The notes under the pieces are model-generated. The model was not told the DNA's origin. It saw only the letters and a list, made by a program, of their open reading frames with translations, and searched no databases. Below, one piece after another: positions 32,050-39,569 of a stretch of 43,989 nt of DNA; position 1 is the stretch's first letter, and each line of letters begins with the position of its first letter. The stretch spans positions 1-43,989 of IMG/VR virus record IMGVR_UViG_3300037247_002025. The stretch is one strand, 5' to 3'. This DNA comes from a virus. The position numbers and the translations under genes are program-made.

Positions 32050-32247
32050 ATGGCCCGAATTTTATGTCGGTGCGGCTCATGCTACGACGCCGGGGGCGTC
32101 GTCCACCACAAGCCGCGCCGCTGGATCGAGACCGACCGGCCCTGCCCGAAGTGCGGCCGGACCGACGACGCCTGGGCGGTCCTCTCCGCCGAGCTCTGCG
32201 TCACGTTTCCGCTACTAAATCCAACGAGGAGGAAAGAAAATGAATAA
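32050..32247 (+). CDS. Small zinc-ribbon protein 2
   Basis: Encodes 65 residues from MARILCRCGSCYDAGG; the ribosome site is weak, so the gene may rely on re-initiation after its neighbour 6 bases upstream. CRCGSC (6-11) and CPKC (32-35) form a zinc-ribbon pattern. Overlaps the next ATG by 8 bases. Confidence 0.5.
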   Translation: MARILCRCGSCYDAGGVVHHKPRRWIETDRPCPKCGRTDDAWAVLSAELCVTFPLLNPTRRKENE

Positions 32248-32659
32248 CGCTCGACAGTACCTAAAACAAAAAATTCAAAAAGAGGAGGATAAACTTAAGA
32301 TGCTACGCGAGCTGTTCGCAGAGGAGAGGGAGGAGGTGGACCCACCTAGGATCGTCGCCTCGCCGCCCAAAAAGAAGGTTAGCCCGCGCCGGGTCAACCT
32401 AGAAACCGCGGCGACGGGCTTCAGGAAGATGCCGGTCGTCTTTACCTCGCGGGAGTACCGCGATCAGCTCCGCGCGCTTACCAACGTGCTGATAACTCGC
32501 GCGGCCGGCTATCGCTGGCTACGAAAGTTCGAGCACGAAGGTGAGTGTACCCAAGATAAATCTGTTGGAAACTTTCAGGCTAGGGTCTGGCGTAAGACCG
32601 AGGCTGGAAAGGCGATGCTACGACTTTCTCATGATCGAGCTCAACCCCCACCGGTTTAG
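32240..32659 (+). CDS. Hypothetical protein with possible winged helix
   Basis: A 139-residue protein. N-terminal coiled coil (RQYLKQKIQKEEDKLKMLRE), a Pro/Lys-rich linker, and a C-terminal part (YRDQLRALTNVLITRAAGYR, WRKTEAGKAML) that reads like a winged-helix domain. Very strong ribosome site (GAGGAGGAAAGAAA). Lower G+C than its neighbours. Overlaps the helicase start. Confidence 0.5.
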   Translation: MNNARQYLKQKIQKEEDKLKMLRELFAEEREEVDPPRIVASPPKKKVSPRRVNLETAATGFRKMPVVFTSREYRDQLRALTNVLITRAAGYRWLRKFEHEGECTQDKSVGNFQARVWRKTEAGKAMLRLSHDRAQPPPV

Positions 32660-34181
32660 GACCCGGCCGTTCGCGCACCAGCTCGTCGGCGTCCGGGCGC
32701 TGCTCGCCAACCCCGCGTTCGCGCTCTTCGACGAGATGGGCGTCGGCAAGTCGAAGCAGGTCATCGACGCCGCCTGCGCGCTCTACGAGGCCGAGGAGAT
32801 CGACGCCGTCGTCGTCGTCGCCCCGGCCTCGGTGCGCTCGGTCTGGCTCGACGCGGAGCTGGGCGAGATCGCCAAACATAGCTGGGTCGCGAGCGACGTC
32901 GCCGAGTTTCACCAGCGGGGCCTCCGGCGACTCTGGCGCCGGGGCGGCCTCGGCGCGGCCCATCCCCTAGCTTGGATCGTAACGAACTACGCCTTCATCC
33001 GAAACCTCCGGAAGGCGCGCGACGCCGGGCTGTTCGGCCGGCGGCGACCCGACAAGCTGAGCGAGCTCCTGAGGGCGCTAGGCGACCGGCGGTTCCTCCT
33101 CGTCCTCGACGAATCGAGCTACATCAAGAACCGCACGACCGCCCAGGCGAGGGCCTGCTACCTGCTCCGCCAGCGAGCCGCGCGCGTCGTGCTTCTCAAC
33201 GGGACGCCGATCGCGAACTCGCCCCTCGACCTCTGGGCGCAGTTCCGCGTGCTCGACGAGCGCGCGCTGCCCTTCCGAAACTTCTACGCCTTCCGCGCGC
33301 GCTACGCCGTGATGGGCGGCTGGCAGGGAAAGGTTCCGATCGGCTGGCAGAACCTCGACGAGCTCCAGCGCCGGCTCCAGCCCTACGTCCTCCGCCGCGA
33401 GAAGCGCGACTGCCTCGACCTGCCGCCCAAGCTCTACACGACGCTCGAGGTCCCGCTGACCCCCTCGAGCTGGAAGCTCTACAAGGAGATGCGCGACGAG
33501 GCGGTCGCCTGGCTCGACAAGACCCCGGTCCTCGCCGGCCTCGCGATCGTCAAGATCCTCCGGCTCTCGCAGATCACCAGCGGCTTCCTGGGCGGGCTCA
33601 AGGAGGGCGAGGAGGACGAGGAGGTCGCGCTGCCGCCGCGCGAGATCGGCCGCGAGAAGCTCGTCGCGCTCGTTGACTGGATCGACGAGCTGCTCGCGAC
33701 CGGCCGCGAGCGAGACTTTCGACTCCTGATCTGGTGCCGGTTCCGCGCCGAGCTCAAGCGGGCGGCCGCTCGCCTGGCGGCGAAGCTGATCGACACGCGG
33801 ACGATCCTCGGCGGCCAGACGCCGCGGCAGCGGGCCGAGGCGATCAGGTGGTTTCAGGAGCCGCTCGGGAAGGGCGACCGTGCCCGGCGGGTCCTAGTGG
33901 CGCAGCCGCAGGCTGGGGGCTTCGGGCTAAACCTGGCCGCCTGCCACCGGGTCGTCTACCTCTCGAACGACTTCAATTTGCTGACCCGGCTCCAGTCCGA
34001 GGACCGGGTCCACCGGCCGGGCCAGGACCGAAACGTGACCTATCTCGACGTGCTCGCGACTGGGCCGAGCGGAGGTCGAACGATCGACGCGACGATCCTG
34101 CGGGCGCTACGAAAGAAGGAGGAGGTCGCGCGCTGGACGACCGACGCCTGGCGCCGGGCCCTGCTAGATGAAGATAGTTAG
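32631..34181 (+). CDS. SNF2-family DNA helicase/translocase
   Basis: Encodes 516 residues from MIELNPHRFRTRPFAHQLVG; a GTG at 32541 is an alternative start with no clear advantage. Motifs: Q-type FAHQ (14-17), Walker A region DEMGVGKSKQ (34-43), motif II LDESSYIKN (159-167), motif III LNGTPIANSPLDLW (189-202), motif V/VI QSEDRVHRPGQ near the C-terminus. The compact form without extra domains is typical of phage SNF2 proteins next to primase genes. It probably serves as a replication or recombination motor; no DnaB-type helicase is seen in the window. Confidence 0.88.
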   Translation: MIELNPHRFRTRPFAHQLVGVRALLANPAFALFDEMGVGKSKQVIDAACALYEAEEIDAVVVVAPASVRSVWLDAELGEIAKHSWVASDVAEFHQRGLRRLWRRGGLGAAHPLAWIVTNYAFIRNLRKARDAGLFGRRRPDKLSELLRALGDRRFLLVLDESSYIKNRTTAQARACYLLRQRAARVVLLNGTPIANSPLDLWAQFRVLDERALPFRNFYAFRARYAVMGGWQGKVPIGWQNLDELQRRLQPYVLRREKRDCLDLPPKLYTTLEVPLTPSSWKLYKEMRDEAVAWLDKTPVLAGLAIVKILRLSQITSGFLGGLKEGEEDEEVALPPREIGREKLVALVDWIDELLATGRERDFRLLIWCRFRAELKRAAARLAAKLIDTRTILGGQTPRQRAEAIRWFQEPLGKGDRARRVLVAQPQAGGFGLNLAACHRVVYLSNDFNLLTRLQSEDRVHRPGQDRNVTYLDVLATGPSGGRTIDATILRALRKKEEVARWTTDAWRRALLDEDS

Positions 34182-34190
34182 AGGAGGAAG

Positions 34191-34688
34191 ATGATGTCAA
34201 AGTGGATGCAGTTTCGCAGCCAGCTCGAGCGCCTACTACCGGGCGCGGGCGGCGACGACGAGTACCAGAAGAAGATCCAGAAGACGGTCGACTACTACAC
34301 CAGGGGAAAGAAGCCAAAGACCCTCAGCCAGCTCGGTAAGATCTTCGTCGAGCTCCGGGCGAAGAAGCGCGACCTCGAGGCCGACGTGAGCTACCTCACC
34401 CTCCGGATGGAGGCGCTCTCGCGGGTCCTGCTCGAGCGGTTCGAGGACGACGGGATCACGTCCTTTAAGACGCCGGCGGACGTCACGCTCTTTATCCGCG
34501 ACGAGCCCTACGCCTCGATCGAGGACCGCGCCAAGATCTTCGCGTGGATCAAGAAGTATCGGCACGTCGAGCTGCTCGGCATCCAGTGGCAGACGTTAAA
34601 CGCCCTCATGAAGGAATATCTAACCGACGGGAAGAAGATCCCGCCCGGCGTCAAGTTGTTTCTGAAGTCGAACATCTTAGCGAGATAA
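34191..34688 (+). CDS. Coiled-coil protein of the replication block
   Basis: A 165-residue protein with a long helical segment (LGKIFVELRAKKRDLEADVSYLTLRM, about 46-71) followed by FEDDGITSFKTPADVTLFI and a C-terminal helical domain (RHVELLGIQWQTLNAL). The layout, helical hairpin then a beta segment reading like a DNA-end-binding tail, recalls Gp157-like and Gam-like phage proteins, but the match is not definite. It lies between helicase and ssDNA-binding-like genes, so a recombination accessory role is plausible. Confidence 0.5.
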   Translation: MMSKWMQFRSQLERLLPGAGGDDEYQKKIQKTVDYYTRGKKPKTLSQLGKIFVELRAKKRDLEADVSYLTLRMEALSRVLLERFEDDGITSFKTPADVTLFIRDEPYASIEDRAKIFAWIKKYRHVELLGIQWQTLNALMKEYLTDGKKIPPGVKLFLKSNILAR

Positions 34689-34698
34689 GGAGAAAACG

Positions 34699-35466
34699 AT
34701 GGAAAAGAGAAACAAGCTCGTAACGCAGGCCGGAGGTACGTTGGCGACGAAGGATCGCCCCGGCTTCTTAGCAAAGCAGACGGAGCGAAAGGGCCTCGAG
34801 CAGATCGAACGCGCCGACCTGGTACTTCCGCGCCTAAGCATCTGTCAGGCGATGTCCCCGCAGCGAAAGAAGAGCGATCCCCTCTTCATCAAGGACCTCG
34901 AGGAGGGGCAGTTCTTCAACACCGTAACCAGCCAGATCTACGGCGAGGGCGCCCTCCGGGTCATCCCGCTGCTCTTCGGAAAGTCGCGCCTCTACTTCAA
35001 GCCGTTCGACGAGGGCGGGGGGCTCCTCTGTCAGTCGATGAACGGAAAGACCGGCGGCTCGCTCTGCGCAACCTGCGAGGCCTGTCCGAAGCAGGCCTGG
35101 GGCGAGGACGGCGAGAAGCCGGCCTGCACGCTCCTCTACAACTACCCGTCGGTGCTGCTGCCGAGCTTCGAGCTGATCGTCGTCTCGATGAAGGTAACCA
35201 GCCTGAAGGCGGCGCGACAGTGGAACACGCTCATGCGCTTCCGGAACGCGGACGCCTTCGCGGGCGTCTACGAGCTCCGGGCCATCGAGGTAAAGAACAC
35301 CCTCGGGACCTACTTCGTCTTCAACGTCAAGCCAAGCCGATGGGCAAACGAGGCCGAGTACAGGCAGGCGACCGGGATCTATGAGTCGATTCAAGATCAG
35401 CAGGTTCGCCCGAGCACCGTCGGCCTGGCCCAGGAGGAACGCGCCGAAACCGCCCCGCAGATGTAG
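34699..35466 (+). CDS. Putative ssDNA-binding/replication accessory protein with zinc motif
   Basis: A 255-residue protein. LVLPRLSICQAMSPQRKKSD (41-60), VIPLLFGKSRLYFKPFDEGG, and a cysteine cluster with Cys111, Cys123, Cys126, Cys129 and Cys143 (LCATCEACPKQAW), then beta strands (SFELIVVSMKVTSLKAARQW). Phages with AEP primases often carry a protein of this layout next to the primase, thought to bind ssDNA. The acidic, disordered C-terminus (QEERAETAPQM) resembles SSB tails. The role is inferred from context and general layout, not from a proven family. Confidence 0.55.
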   Translation: MEKRNKLVTQAGGTLATKDRPGFLAKQTERKGLEQIERADLVLPRLSICQAMSPQRKKSDPLFIKDLEEGQFFNTVTSQIYGEGALRVIPLLFGKSRLYFKPFDEGGGLLCQSMNGKTGGSLCATCEACPKQAWGEDGEKPACTLLYNYPSVLLPSFELIVVSMKVTSLKAARQWNTLMRFRNADAFAGVYELRAIEVKNTLGTYFVFNVKPSRWANEAEYRQATGIYESIQDQQVRPSTVGLAQEERAETAPQM

Positions 35467-35469
35467 GCG

Positions 35470-36960
35470 ATGGACAGTTCCCACAAGCAGTTCGCGGAGC
35501 TGTTCGTCGGCGGTGACCAGGCCCACGGACTCTGGGACGAGCGCCGGGGCGCAAAGACCGACCACGGCCCGGCGACCCCGGAGCATTACGCCGAGCACCT
35601 AGCGGGGAAGCTCGGCCTGGGCCTGGTTCCCGTTCGGCGGGACGGAACCTGTCGCTTCGCGGCGATCGACATCGACGTCAACTCGATCGACCACCCGGCG
35701 CTCTTGACAAAGGTCCTCGCCCGAAAGCTCCCGCTCGCGGTCTGCCGCTCGAAGTCCGGCGGCGCGCACCTCTACCTCTTCATGCGGGAGCCGGGCCAGC
35801 CGGCGACGAAGATCATCCAGACCCTAAAGAAGTGGGCAACGCTGCTCGGTTATCCGGCCGCCGAGGTCTTCCCGAAGCAAACGCGGGTCACGAAGAAGAA
35901 CCTGGGAAACTGGATCAACCTACCTTACTTCGGCGACGCGAAGACCTCGCGCTACGCCGTCGGCCCGCGGGGGGCGCTCTCGCTCGCCGAGTTCCTGGCC
36001 TCGGTTCGGCCCTACGACCCGGCGCTCGCGATCGACGAGAGCGTCGACGAGACGTCGAGCGAGATGCCGCCTTGCCTCCAGACCCTCTCGCAGCACGGGG
36101 TTCCGGAGGGCCACCGCAACCAGGCGCTCTTCAACTTCGCGGTCTTCTATCGAAAGTCTAACCCGAACGACTGGGAGGACAAGGTCACCGCCCACAACGC
36201 CTCGGTGATGCAACCGCCGCTGGCGTACCGCGAGGTCCGGGCGGTCATCAAGTCGGTCGACCGGATGAAGTACCAGTATACCTGTGACCAGGAGCCGATC
36301 CACTCGCTCTGCAACCGGACGCTCTGCGTGACGATGCGGTTCGGCGTCGCCCACATGCCCTGGCAAGAGGCTGGGACCTACGACGAGCTGATGGTCTCGA
36401 ACCTCCGCAAGCTCCCGACCGACCCCCCGTTCTACCACCTGGAGGTGAACGGAAACGACGTCCCGCTGACCTCCGAGGAGCTCTTTAAGTTTCCGCGCTT
36501 TCGCCACCGCGTCGCGGAGCTCCTCGACCTGGTCCTCCCGCCGATGAAGCAACCGCGCTGGGATCATCAGATCAAGCAGCTGCTCGCCGCGAAGGTCGAC
36601 CTCGAGATGCCGGACGAGGCCGACGTCCCCAGCCAGGTCCTCCGAAAGTTCTACGACTTCCTCGCGATGCGCGAGCGGACCCGGACCGAGGAGGACCTGC
36701 TCCGCGGCTTTCCGATCGAGCGCGAGGGCTTCGTCCTCTTCCGGGCGTTCGACCTTCAGCGCTACCTTCACATGAACCGGCTCTTCTCGATGGACCTGCG
36801 GCGCTTCTACCTCACGCTCCGCGCCCACGGCTGCGAGCAGCGACGGCTCCGGGTCCTCGGCCAGCGCCTAAAGGTCTGGGCGTACCCGGTCGACAAGATC
36901 AACGAGCAGGGCGAAGAGTTTACGCCGCCGCCGGCGCCGGCGCCGGAGGATGGCCTCTAG
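35470..36960 (+). CDS. Archaeo-eukaryotic-type primase (TOTE/primpol-like)
   Basis: A 496-residue protein. The catalytic AAIDIDV (Asp67, Asp69) gives the metal-binding DxD, SKSGGAHLYLF (94-104) is the sxH motif, and FPKQ (134-137) with GNWINLPYF (146-154) completes the AEP active site pattern of TOTE-type primases. Residues ~215-310 (VPEGHRNQALFNFAVFYRKS, YTCDQEPIHSLCNRTLC) match the primase C-terminal PriCT-type zinc region. The rest is helical and unknown. It synthesises primers, possibly also DNA. Flanked by ssDNA-binding-like and UvrD-like genes. Confidence 0.85.
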   Translation: MDSSHKQFAELFVGGDQAHGLWDERRGAKTDHGPATPEHYAEHLAGKLGLGLVPVRRDGTCRFAAIDIDVNSIDHPALLTKVLARKLPLAVCRSKSGGAHLYLFMREPGQPATKIIQTLKKWATLLGYPAAEVFPKQTRVTKKNLGNWINLPYFGDAKTSRYAVGPRGALSLAEFLASVRPYDPALAIDESVDETSSEMPPCLQTLSQHGVPEGHRNQALFNFAVFYRKSNPNDWEDKVTAHNASVMQPPLAYREVRAVIKSVDRMKYQYTCDQEPIHSLCNRTLCVTMRFGVAHMPWQEAGTYDELMVSNLRKLPTDPPFYHLEVNGNDVPLTSEELFKFPRFRHRVAELLDLVLPPMKQPRWDHQIKQLLAAKVDLEMPDEADVPSQVLRKFYDFLAMRERTRTEEDLLRGFPIEREGFVLFRAFDLQRYLHMNRLFSMDLRRFYLTLRAHGCEQRRLRVLGQRLKVWAYPVDKINEQGEEFTPPPAPAPEDGL

Positions 36961-36962
36961 CG

Positions 36963-38456
36963 ATGAGGACCCTGAAGATCTACGGCCCGCCCGGCACCGG
37001 AAAGACTCACGAGCTCCTTCGGCTCTTTCGCGCGGAGCTCCTTCGCGTGCGGCCCGACCGGATCGCCTTCATGACCTTCACGCGCGCCGCGCGCCGCGAG
37101 GCGCTGCTCCGGACCGATCGCGCCGAGGGCGAACTACCGTACCTCCGAACGATCCACTCGCTCTGCTACCGCGCCCTCCGCCTCGCGCGCGGCCAGGTCG
37201 TCGGGGCGCCGGACCTCCGGCGCTTCGGAAAGACGATCGGGATGCGCCTATCCGGCCAGACCAACCTAGTCGGGGAGGAGCTGCTCGAGAAGGTCTGGCA
37301 GCCGCCGGCGCTCGGCGACCTCTTCCTGCAGCTTCATCATCTTAGCCGGCACCGCGAGGTAGAGCTTGAGGTCGTCGCCCACGACGCGCCCCCGAACGTT
37401 CGCTTTCAGGAGCTTCGGTTCTTTGCCGCGAACTACGAGGCCTGGAAGAAGCGCGAGGAGCTTCTCGACTACACCGACCTCCTGGCCCGGTACCTCGCGG
37501 AGGGACAGCCGCTGCCGATCGAGGCGATCTTCGTCGACGAGGCGCAGGACCTCTCGCCGCTCCAGTGGCGCGTGGTCGAGCAGCTCGGCGCGCGGGCCGC
37601 GCGGCGCTACGTCGCCGGCGACGACGACCAGGCGATCTTTACCTGGGCCGGGGCGTCGGCGCGGGCGTTCAACGCGCTGGCGGCGGACGAGGAGCGGGTC
37701 CTCCCGCGCTCGTACCGGGTGCCGCGCGCCATTCATAAGGTCGCGCAGCGGATCGTGGAACGGATCGTGGAGCGGAAGCGAAAGGAGTTTCAGCCGCGCG
37801 ACGCGGAGGGCGAGTTTCGCCTGGTCAGCGGTCTCGAGGAGAGCCTCTTCCAGCAGCGGGGCTCGACCTACGTGCTCTTTCGGAACTACCACCGGGGGAT
37901 CAAGCTCGCCCAGCAGCTCGAGGAGCTCGGCGCGCCCTTCGCCGGGACCGCCTCGCCGCTGACCGACGACGTCCGCGCGACGATCTATGCCTGGACCAAG
38001 CTCGCTCGCGACGAGGCCGTCACGACGGCCCAGGCGCGACTCCTGGTCAGGTTCTCGAGCCCCGACTGGCTCCAGCCGGGCCTAAGGGAGGACGCCCTCA
38101 ACCGGCGAACCGAGACGCGGGTGCGGCGGGAGCGGCTGTTCCTACGCGCGCCGACGACGGACGACTGCTTCCGCGCGCTCACCGGCATCCCCGGCGGGGC
38201 CTACCTGCTCCACTGCCAGGAGCGATACGGGCTCGGCCTCCTCATCAAGCCGCGGATCGAGCTGCTCTCGATCCACCAGTCGAAGGGCCGGGAGGCAGCG
38301 AACGTCGTGCTCGACCTCGAGCTCGCGCGCCGGACCTACGACCACGCGCTGCGCGCGCCCGACGACGAGCACCGGGTCTTCTACGTCGCCGTGACCCGCG
38401 CCCGAGAGCGGCTCGCGGTACTGCAACCAACCGACGTCCGGGCATATGAAATTTAG
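36963..38456 (+). CDS. UvrD/Rep-like superfamily 1 helicase
   Basis: A 497-residue helicase: Walker A GPPGTGKT (8-15), motif Ia MTFTRAARREA (37-47), motif II VDEAQD (191-196), motif III AGDDDQAIFTWAGA (218-231), motif IV RSYRVPRAIH, motif V IHQSKGREA and motif VI YVAVTRARERL. It is shorter than cellular UvrD (about 700), lacking large 1B/2B insertions. It lies directly after the primase (2-base gap), so it probably works at the phage fork or in recombination. Ends 28 bases before a shadow frame and 134 bases before the next gene. Confidence 0.9.
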   Translation: MRTLKIYGPPGTGKTHELLRLFRAELLRVRPDRIAFMTFTRAARREALLRTDRAEGELPYLRTIHSLCYRALRLARGQVVGAPDLRRFGKTIGMRLSGQTNLVGEELLEKVWQPPALGDLFLQLHHLSRHREVELEVVAHDAPPNVRFQELRFFAANYEAWKKREELLDYTDLLARYLAEGQPLPIEAIFVDEAQDLSPLQWRVVEQLGARAARRYVAGDDDQAIFTWAGASARAFNALAADEERVLPRSYRVPRAIHKVAQRIVERIVERKRKEFQPRDAEGEFRLVSGLEESLFQQRGSTYVLFRNYHRGIKLAQQLEELGAPFAGTASPLTDDVRATIYAWTKLARDEAVTTAQARLLVRFSSPDWLQPGLREDALNRRTETRVRRERLFLRAPTTDDCFRALTGIPGGAYLLHCQERYGLGLLIKPRIELLSIHQSKGREAANVVLDLELARRTYDHALRAPDDEHRVFYVAVTRARERLAVLQPTDVRAYEI

Positions 38457-38529
38457 AATGATTATAAGTAAAAACGTGAAAAAATGCCTAAGTCGTTGAA
38501 AATTAAGGGCCGCCCGCTTTACTTTTTAG

Positions 38530-38558
38530 TGGACTTCGCCGCGACTTTTTTCTACTAT
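38530..38558 (+). promoter_or_regulatory. Internal promoter before the H1-like gene
   Basis: TGGACT (38530-38535), 17-base spacer, TACTAT (38553-38558). The -35 shares TGGAC with the early promoter at 25356, and the spacer length is the same. It lies in the only sizeable gap of the right arm (38457-38589), which is AT-rich and otherwise without a gene. Confidence 0.5.
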
Positions 38559-38589
38559 CTAATAATCTTAGGTATAGGAGGAAGCCAAA

Positions 38590-39000
38590 ATGAACAACGA
38601 CGATCCGAACATTGCAGGAGACGAACCGGCGCCGACCTCGGCCAGCGTCGAGTTCAACAAGAGGAAGACGAAGCCGCGCGGGCGGAAGGGAGGAAAGAAG
38701 GTCGTGAAGAAAACCAAGAAAATCAAGAAGGCGGGTGGGACCCGGCGCGGCCACGCATACGAGATCGTTACCGGCCGACCGGCAGCGGCGTACCCGACGC
38801 CCCACAAGGGCACGGTCCCGGCCGCGATCTGGGCCGCGCTGAAGTCGAAGAAGCGCGCGACCGCACAGGCGCTCACCGACGCGATCCGCGGCAAGATCAA
38901 GTCGAAGAGCGCGAAGGACCCCCGGAAGCTCGTCGGGCACGTCGGGTGGTACCTTACCAAGTGGAAGAAGCTAAAGCTCGTCCGCTTCGCGAAGGCGTAG
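38590..39000 (+). CDS. Histone H1-like / basic DNA-binding protein
   Basis: A 136-residue protein with three parts: an acidic leader (1-20), a Lys/Arg-rich stretch at about 23-53 (KPRGRKGGKKVVKKTKKIKK) and a C-terminal domain (AALKSKKRATAQALTDAIRG, GWYLTKWKKLKLV) that reads like a winged helix. Lys-rich tail plus small DNA-binding domain is the layout of H1- and HU-like proteins. Its own promoter upstream and a terminator downstream suggest separate, high expression; a DNA-compacting role is an inference. Strong ribosome site GGAGGAAGCC. Confidence 0.6.
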   Translation: MNNDDPNIAGDEPAPTSASVEFNKRKTKPRGRKGGKKVVKKTKKIKKAGGTRRGHAYEIVTGRPAAAYPTPHKGTVPAAIWAALKSKKRATAQALTDAIRGKIKSKSAKDPRKLVGHVGWYLTKWKKLKLVRFAKA

Positions 39001-39026
39001 CGCACCACTCCGGCCGCACCCCAGAG

Positions 39027-39065
39027 AGGCCGATCGGGATCGTCTCCCGGTCGGCCTTCTTCTTT
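39027..39065 (+). terminator. Intrinsic terminator after the H1-like gene
   Basis: Stem of 13 pairs, AGGCCGATCGGGA / TCCCGGTCGGCCT (39027-39039 and 39045-39057, one G-U pair), loop TCGTC, followed by a pyrimidine-rich TCTTCTTTC. It ends the transcript started at 38530-38558 and would isolate the gene from those after it. Confidence 0.8.
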
Positions 39066-39079
39066 CATGGGAGGACGCG

Positions 39080-39556
39080 ATGAGATTTACCCTGATCGAT
39101 CACTCGGGCGGCGCAAATCTAGTCTACGCCTACTGGCGGAACGATAAGAACGAAGTCTGGCAGGGCGGCCACGTACCGGTCTCGCGCCGCCAGATCTTCG
39201 ACGCCTACGAGAGCATGAAAAAAACCGGCCGGCACCGTTGGCGCTTCTATAAGTTCGAGCCGGCCCAAGCGGCGATAGCTGCGGCCGCGCCCAATCGCGT
39301 TGCGCGGGCCGCGCCGCACCGATGGCGAACCGTGGCTGGCGCGAACCTCAAGGCGACGGGGCACGCGTTTGATATTCTTTGGATCTTAATTAAGATCCAG
39401 CCGGCGACGCTCGACGAGATCCTCGCCCGCGCGGGCCGCGAGAAGCTCCTCGAGACGCGAGGCGCGTCCCAACGCGGGCTGATACGTTGGTATCTTAACG
39501 ACCTCCGTAAGCGCGGGGTCGTCTACGTCGTCGACGAGCAGCAGAAGCTACTCTGA
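39080..39556 (+). CDS. Hypothetical protein with possible winged helix
   Basis: A 158-residue protein with a beta-rich start (MRFTLIDHSGGANLVYAYWR; EVWQGGHVPVSRRQIFDAYE) and a C-terminal part (HAFDILWILIKIQPATLDEI, RGLIRWYLNDLRKRGVVYV) that looks like a winged-helix domain, similar in layout to the end of the H1-like protein. Strong GGGAGGACGCG ribosome site. Perhaps a DNA-binding regulator; no family recognised. Confidence 0.55.
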   Translation: MRFTLIDHSGGANLVYAYWRNDKNEVWQGGHVPVSRRQIFDAYESMKKTGRHRWRFYKFEPAQAAIAAAAPNRVARAAPHRWRTVAGANLKATGHAFDILWILIKIQPATLDEILARAGREKLLETRGASQRGLIRWYLNDLRKRGVVYVVDEQQKLL

Positions 39557-39569
39557 GGAGGAAGGTGAG

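Noticed and set aside
32541-32630. Longer N-terminus for the SNF2 helicase from GTG 32541
   Set aside because: The first 30 residues match no helicase segment and overlap the upstream gene; the Met at 32631 starts just before the conserved FAHQ region.
38484-39083. Plus-strand frame of 199 codons over the H1-like gene
   Set aside because: It crosses a terminator and is out of frame with the well-supported gene at 38590; the first 30 residues only reflect the AT-rich promoter gap.
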